NCBI GenBank assembly: GCA_003242515.1 | Contig: QGUS01000063.1 | Coordinates: forward strand, 1-7,950 | Length of the DNA: 7,950 bases | Reading direction: 5' to 3' | DNA from: Actinomycetota bacterium | Lineage (GTDB): Bacteria; Actinomycetota; Acidimicrobiia; Spongiisociales; ZC4RG35 | Notes under the pieces: generated by a model | What the model was told of the DNA's origin: nothing | Database searches by the model: none | What the model saw: only the letters and a program-made list of their open reading frames with translations | In this document: in pieces, positions 5,166 to 7,950 of the stretch | Numbering within the stretch: the first letter of the stretch is position 1 | Layout: each line of letters begins with the position of its first letter | Position numbers and translations under genes: made by a program

Positions 5166-7030
5166 CATCGGGTCTGGGTGAGTCCGGCGAGCTGGGCCTG
5201 GAGCCACATCTGCTGGCTGGCCAGCTGGGCGAGCATCGACTCCATGGCGGTGAACTGACGGATCAGCTGGTCCTCGACGATCGTGAGGCGGTCCTGGAGG
5301 CGGGCGATACGGTCGTCGACGAGGTCGATCTGGACCCGCCAGTGCTCCCTGGCCCGGGCGATGGCGCCGTCCGTGCCCTCGGCGGCGGCGACGGCCCGCG
5401 AGATCGCCCCGATGAGGCCGCCGGTCGCGGTGACGACCCCGAGGGCCAGGGTCCCGCCGGCGGTGTCGACCGCCGACTGGTCGGCGAGCACCGACACCAC
5501 GAGGCCCTTGACGGCCCCGGTGTCGCCGGTGAGCGACCGCCCCGACCCGGTGGCCGGCTGGCCGCCGATGGTCCCGGCCACGTCCACGCCCTCGTGGGTC
5601 CCGTCGAGTCCGAAGGCGCCCGAGCCCGTGACGGTGAAGGACGGGGCGGAGCCGTACCGGGACTCCTCGAGGCGGATGGACCCGCCGTCCTCCCGGGCGG
5701 TGATGGTGGTGATGCCCGCCGCGGCGAGGGCCTGGTTGATCGCCCCGATGGCATCGGCGATCCCGGCCCCCGCCGCGACGACCACCTCGGCGGTCCTGGC
5801 ACCGGACGCGATCTGGAAGGAGAGGTCGGTCCCGGGCGCCGCATAGGCGGCGCCGGTCACCGCGGCGGCGCTGGCCGCGCGGGTGACCACCACCTCGTAG
5901 CTCCCGTCGACGGTCCCGGAGCCCGACCGGACGAACTCGGCCCTCGGGTCCGAGGTGGCCCCCCATCGGCTGAGCAGCCGGCGCACGGTTGCGTAGTCGT
6001 CCTCCAGGGCTGCCCGCAGCTTCGACTCGTCGAACTCGATGGTGCCGTCACGCTGGATCTCGATGCCAATCGCCCCGGCATGGCGGTATGCGCCGTCGGA
6101 GAGGGTGAACGAGCTCACCGATGTCTGCAGGTCGTTGAGGATCTGCCGGGCCGTGGAGTCGCCCAGCAGGACGCCACCGGTCTTGGCCTCGGCGTTGTAG
6201 GCGGTGAGGGCCTTGAGCCGGCCGATGGCGTTGTTGAGGTCGCCGACGACCTTTCCGACGGCGGCGACGATCCTGTCGACGTCCCGCCGGATGCTCACCG
6301 TCACCTCCCCGGCCCCGGCCGAGCGCAGGTCGATGGCGACGCCGGGGATCAGGTCGTCGATGGTGTTGGTGGAGCGGGCGATGGTGAGGGTGCCCATGGT
6401 GATCCGGGCGTCCTGGCCTGCCCGGATCACCTCGATGGATTCGAGACCGGCCTGGTCGCCGTGTGCCTCGAAGGCCGAGGCGGCGCCGGTGGCGTCCGAG
6501 ACGATCCGCAGCCGGGCGTCCCCGGAGTCGACCACGAGGACCGACGCGGTGACCCCGACACCGAGGGCGTTGATGCGGGCTGCGAGCTGGGAGAGGGTGG
6601 TGTCGGCGTCGGTGGTGACGGTGTGGGCCTGGCCGCCGATCTCGATGGTGAAGGTGCCCGCCCCGATCACGGCGTCGACCGAAGCGAACGCCCCGGCGGA
6701 GACCACCTCGTGGCGGGTGGCGAGCTGGTCGATGGTGAAGGAGAGGGTCTGCGGGATGGCGTTCCCGGCCACGGAAACCACGGCCCGCTGCTCGTCGGAG
6801 GAAGAGGCGGTGACGAAGCCGTCGAGCGAGGTGACGTTGGCGAGGGAGTCGAGGGAGCTGCGGAGGGCGGAGAGACGGGTGGCGATGTCCCTCCAGGCGT
6901 CGTCCTTGGCGACCAGCTTCTGACGGTTGGACTGGAGGTTGACGATCGGAACCCGCTCCACGTCGAGGAGCTGCTTGATCATCGAGGCGGTGTCGAGCCC
7001 CGATGCGAGACCCCCGATGTAGCTGGTCAC
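5165..7030 (-). CDS. fliD: Flagellar filament cap protein FliD (HAP2)
   Basis: FliD is exported to the filament tip, where it forms the cap under which flagellin folds. The product has 621 residues, longer than the roughly 450-470 of enteric FliD. The N-terminal FliD domain is clear: IGGLASGLDTASMIKQLL (5-22) and the LSFTIDQLATRH segment (96-107). A flagellin-IN-like beta motif occupies about 122-190 (GTFTIEIGGQAHTVTT...). The FliD C-domain core appears as NNAIGRLKALTAYNAEAKTG (266-285) then GGVLLGDSTARQIL (285-298). A second similar motif lies at about 395-467 (TDLSFQIASG...ITAREDGGSIRL). The end is a coiled coil, VDDRIARLQDRLTIVEDQLI (571-590), running to a Gln/Leu-rich tail, as usual for cap proteins. 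The start is GTG at 7030-7028 with AGGAGG ten bases upstream. Confidence 0.95.
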   Translation of the reverse strand: MTSYIGGLASGLDTASMIKQLLDVERVPIVNLQSNRQKLVAKDDAWRDIATRLSALRSSLDSLANVTSLDGFVTASSSDEQRAVVSVAGNAIPQTLSFTIDQLATRHEVVSAGAFASVDAVIGAGTFTIEIGGQAHTVTTDADTTLSQLAARINALGVGVTASVLVVDSGDARLRIVSDATGAASAFEAHGDQAGLESIEVIRAGQDARITMGTLTIARSTNTIDDLIPGVAIDLRSAGAGEVTVSIRRDVDRIVAAVGKVVGDLNNAIGRLKALTAYNAEAKTGGVLLGDSTARQILNDLQTSVSSFTLSDGAYRHAGAIGIEIQRDGTIEFDESKLRAALEDDYATVRRLLSRWGATSDPRAEFVRSGSGTVDGSYEVVVTRAASAAAVTGAAYAAPGTDLSFQIASGARTAEVVVAAGAGIADAIGAINQALAAAGITTITAREDGGSIRLEESRYGSAPSFTVTGSGAFGLDGTHEGVDVAGTIGGQPATGSGRSLTGDTGAVKGLVVSVLADQSAVDTAGGTLALGVVTATGGLIGAISRAVAAAEGTDGAIARAREHWRVQIDLVDDRIARLQDRLTIVEDQLIRQFTAMESMLAQLASQQMWLQAQLAGLTQTR

Positions 7031-7040
7031 GTGTCTTCTT

Positions 7041-7046
7041 CCTCCT
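7041..7046 (-). promoter_or_regulatory. Ribosome binding site of fliD
   Basis: AGGAGG on the minus strand precedes the GTG start of fliD by ten bases, a slightly long spacing. It lies five bases beyond the foot of the intergenic stem, so a folded stem would leave the site accessible. Confidence 0.7.
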
Positions 7047-7051
7047 GGGGT

Positions 7052-7082
7052 GGATGGGGGCGGGTCCCTCCCGCCCCCATCC
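7052..7082 (-). terminator. Perfect 13-bp stem between fliC and fliD (attenuator or mRNA-stabilising hairpin)
   Basis: GGATGGGGGCGGG (7052-7064) and CCCGCCCCCATCC (7070-7082) are exact reverse complements around a five-base loop. In the transcript the stem begins 14 bases after the flagellin stop. No U-tract follows; the next bases lead into the fliD ribosome site. It is therefore not a textbook intrinsic terminator. A partial terminator or a 3'-end stabiliser that raises flagellin mRNA over fliD mRNA are both plausible. Confidence 0.6.
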
Positions 7083-7096
7083 GGTTGGTGGGTGGA

Positions 7097-7911
7097 TCAG
7101 CCCAGCAGACGAAGGACCGACTGCGGGACGACGTTGGCCTGGGCGAGCATCGCCGTGCCGGCCTGGGCCATGATCTGGTGACGGGTGAACGCCACCATCT
7201 CCTCGGCCATGTCGGTGTCGCGGATCCGGGACTCGGAAGCGGAGAGGTTCTCCACCGCGACCGACAGGTTGGCGATCGTGTGCTCGAGGCGGTTCTGGGT
7301 CGCACCGAGCTGGGACCGGACCGTCGAGACGGCCGAGATGGCATCGTCGATGGCGCCGATGGCACCGTCGGCGTTCGCCGTCAGGTCGAGGCCCGACAGG
7401 TTCTCACCGAACACGTTGTTGGCGGCGAGCTCCAGGTCGATGGAGATCGACAGGGTCTGGCCGGAGTTGGCGCCCACGTGGAAGGTGAGCTGGTTGGCGG
7501 TGTAGTCCTGGAAAACGGCCTCGCCGGCGAAGGTGGTCCGGGTGCCGATGGCGGTCAGCTCGGAGAGGAGCTCCTCGACCTCGGCCTGCTGCGCCGCACC
7601 GTCGGTGGTCGCCGTGTTGGCGGCGTCGACGGCCAGCTGACGCATCCGCTGGAGGATCGAGTGGACCTCGGCCAGCGCACCCTCGGCGGTCTGCACCCAG
7701 CTGATGCCGTCCTGCGCGTTGCGGATGGCCTGCTGCGTGCCCCGGATCTCCGCCCGCAGGCTCTCGGACTTCACGAGGCCGGCGGCGTCGTCGGCGGCCC
7801 GGTTGATCCTGTAGCCCGAGGACAGCTTCTCCAGCGACTTGCCCAGCGAGGTGTTGGTCGTCTGGATGTTCGGGTAGGCGTTGACCGCCAGAGTGTTCTG
7901 GTTTAGGCGAT
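7097..7911 (-). CDS. fliC: Flagellin (filament subunit), start codon disrupted
   Basis: This is the flagellar filament subunit. Read from the site where homology places the first residue, it is about 271 residues, a compact flagellin with D0 and D1 domains and no obvious large variable D2/D3. The N-terminal part has LNQNTLAVNAY, SLGKSLEKLSSGYRINRAAD then DAAGL, RNAQDGISWVQTAEGAL and ILQRMRQLAV. The C-terminal part has AENLSA-type helices (VAVENLSASESRIRDTDMAE), FTRHQIMAQAGTAMLAQANV and the end VPQSVLRLLG. The expected ATG is missing: the frame reads CGA AAT CGC CTA AAC, whereas one extra G would give ATG CGC CTA AAC (MRLN). GGAGG at 7922-7918 lies correctly for that lost codon. The frame is open to the right edge without ATG, GTG or TTG. 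A GTG at 7774 is internal, being codon 47 of the conserved region. Confidence 0.93.
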
Positions 7912-7917
7912 TTCGAA

Positions 7918-7922
7918 CCTCC
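7918..7922 (-). promoter_or_regulatory. Probable ribosome binding site of flagellin
   Basis: GGAGG on the minus strand lies six bases before the bases AT that begin the presumed flagellin start codon. This spacing marks where initiation should occur and supports the view that a start codon once stood at about 7911-7910. Confidence 0.55.
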
Positions 7923-7950
7923 GTGGCTTGGCCACTCCCCGGACCTTCCG

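Noticed and set aside
4764..5966. Single 400-codon minus-strand frame that would fuse an Arg/Gly-rich region to FliS
   Set aside because: The upstream 260 or so residues are the out-of-frame reading of fliD. FliS has its own start with a ribosome site at 5153, so the apparent fusion is an artefact of an open frame.
7097..7774. Flagellin starting at GTG 7774
   Set aside because: This would remove the N-terminal D0 helix, including LEKLSSGYRINRAAD, which is clearly encoded in frame just upstream. The GTG is an internal valine codon.
5342..7906. Plus-strand open frame of 854 codons spanning all of fliD, the intergenic hairpin and fliC
   Set aside because: The length is striking, but the product is Gly/Asp/Val/Arg-rich repetitive sequence mirroring the reverse strand's codon pattern. 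It has no ribosome site of note and crosses two confident genes.
1..7950. Mobile element, CRISPR, tRNA or defence genes
   Set aside because: No direct repeat array, transposase-like frame, tRNA-like fold or foreign-composition island was seen. Coding density and composition are uniform flagellar cluster throughout.

Overview
The window is part of a flagellar gene cluster from a very GC-rich bacterium. All genes lie on the minus strand, so transcription runs from high to low coordinates. The gene order, the extreme GC content, the GTG and TTG starts and the protein sequences fit a motile member of the Actinomycetota. That placement is an inference, and I cannot name a genus. Nothing in the sequence points to a mobile element, CRISPR array, tRNA or rRNA.

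Layout in transcription order. First comes a filament and cap block: flagellin fliC (right edge to 7097), the filament cap fliD (7030-5165), the flagellin chaperone fliS (5153-4764) and a small unrecognised helical protein in the position where fliT often lies (4767-4504). Next is a 122-base gap, the only one holding a clear promoter-like signal: TAAA-N15-GCCGACAG, which resembles the sigma-28 (FliA/SigD/WhiG) consensus. After it comes a basal-body and export block: flgB, flgC, fliE, fliF, fliG, fliH and the start of fliI, which runs off the left edge. Every junction from flgB to fliI overlaps by 1 to 8 bases, so this block is probably one translationally coupled operon. There is no stretch over 300 bases without a gene.

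How the genes work together: FliF forms the MS ring in the membrane. FliE and FlgB/FlgC join it to the rod. FliG sits on the cytoplasmic face of FliF and receives torque. FliH and FliI feed the export gate. FliS guards flagellin until export, flagellin forms the filament, and FliD caps it.

The main oddities are these. The flagellin reading frame has no start codon where homology and a Shine-Dalgarno sequence place it, which looks like loss of one G from ATG. A sigma-28-like promoter stands before rod and MS-ring genes, which are early genes in enteric bacteria. A perfect 13-bp stem lies between fliC and fliD. FliI is forced to start very close to its beta-barrel, leaving little of the usual FliH-binding N-terminus. 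I found no radically new system; the least explained gene is the 87-residue protein after fliS.
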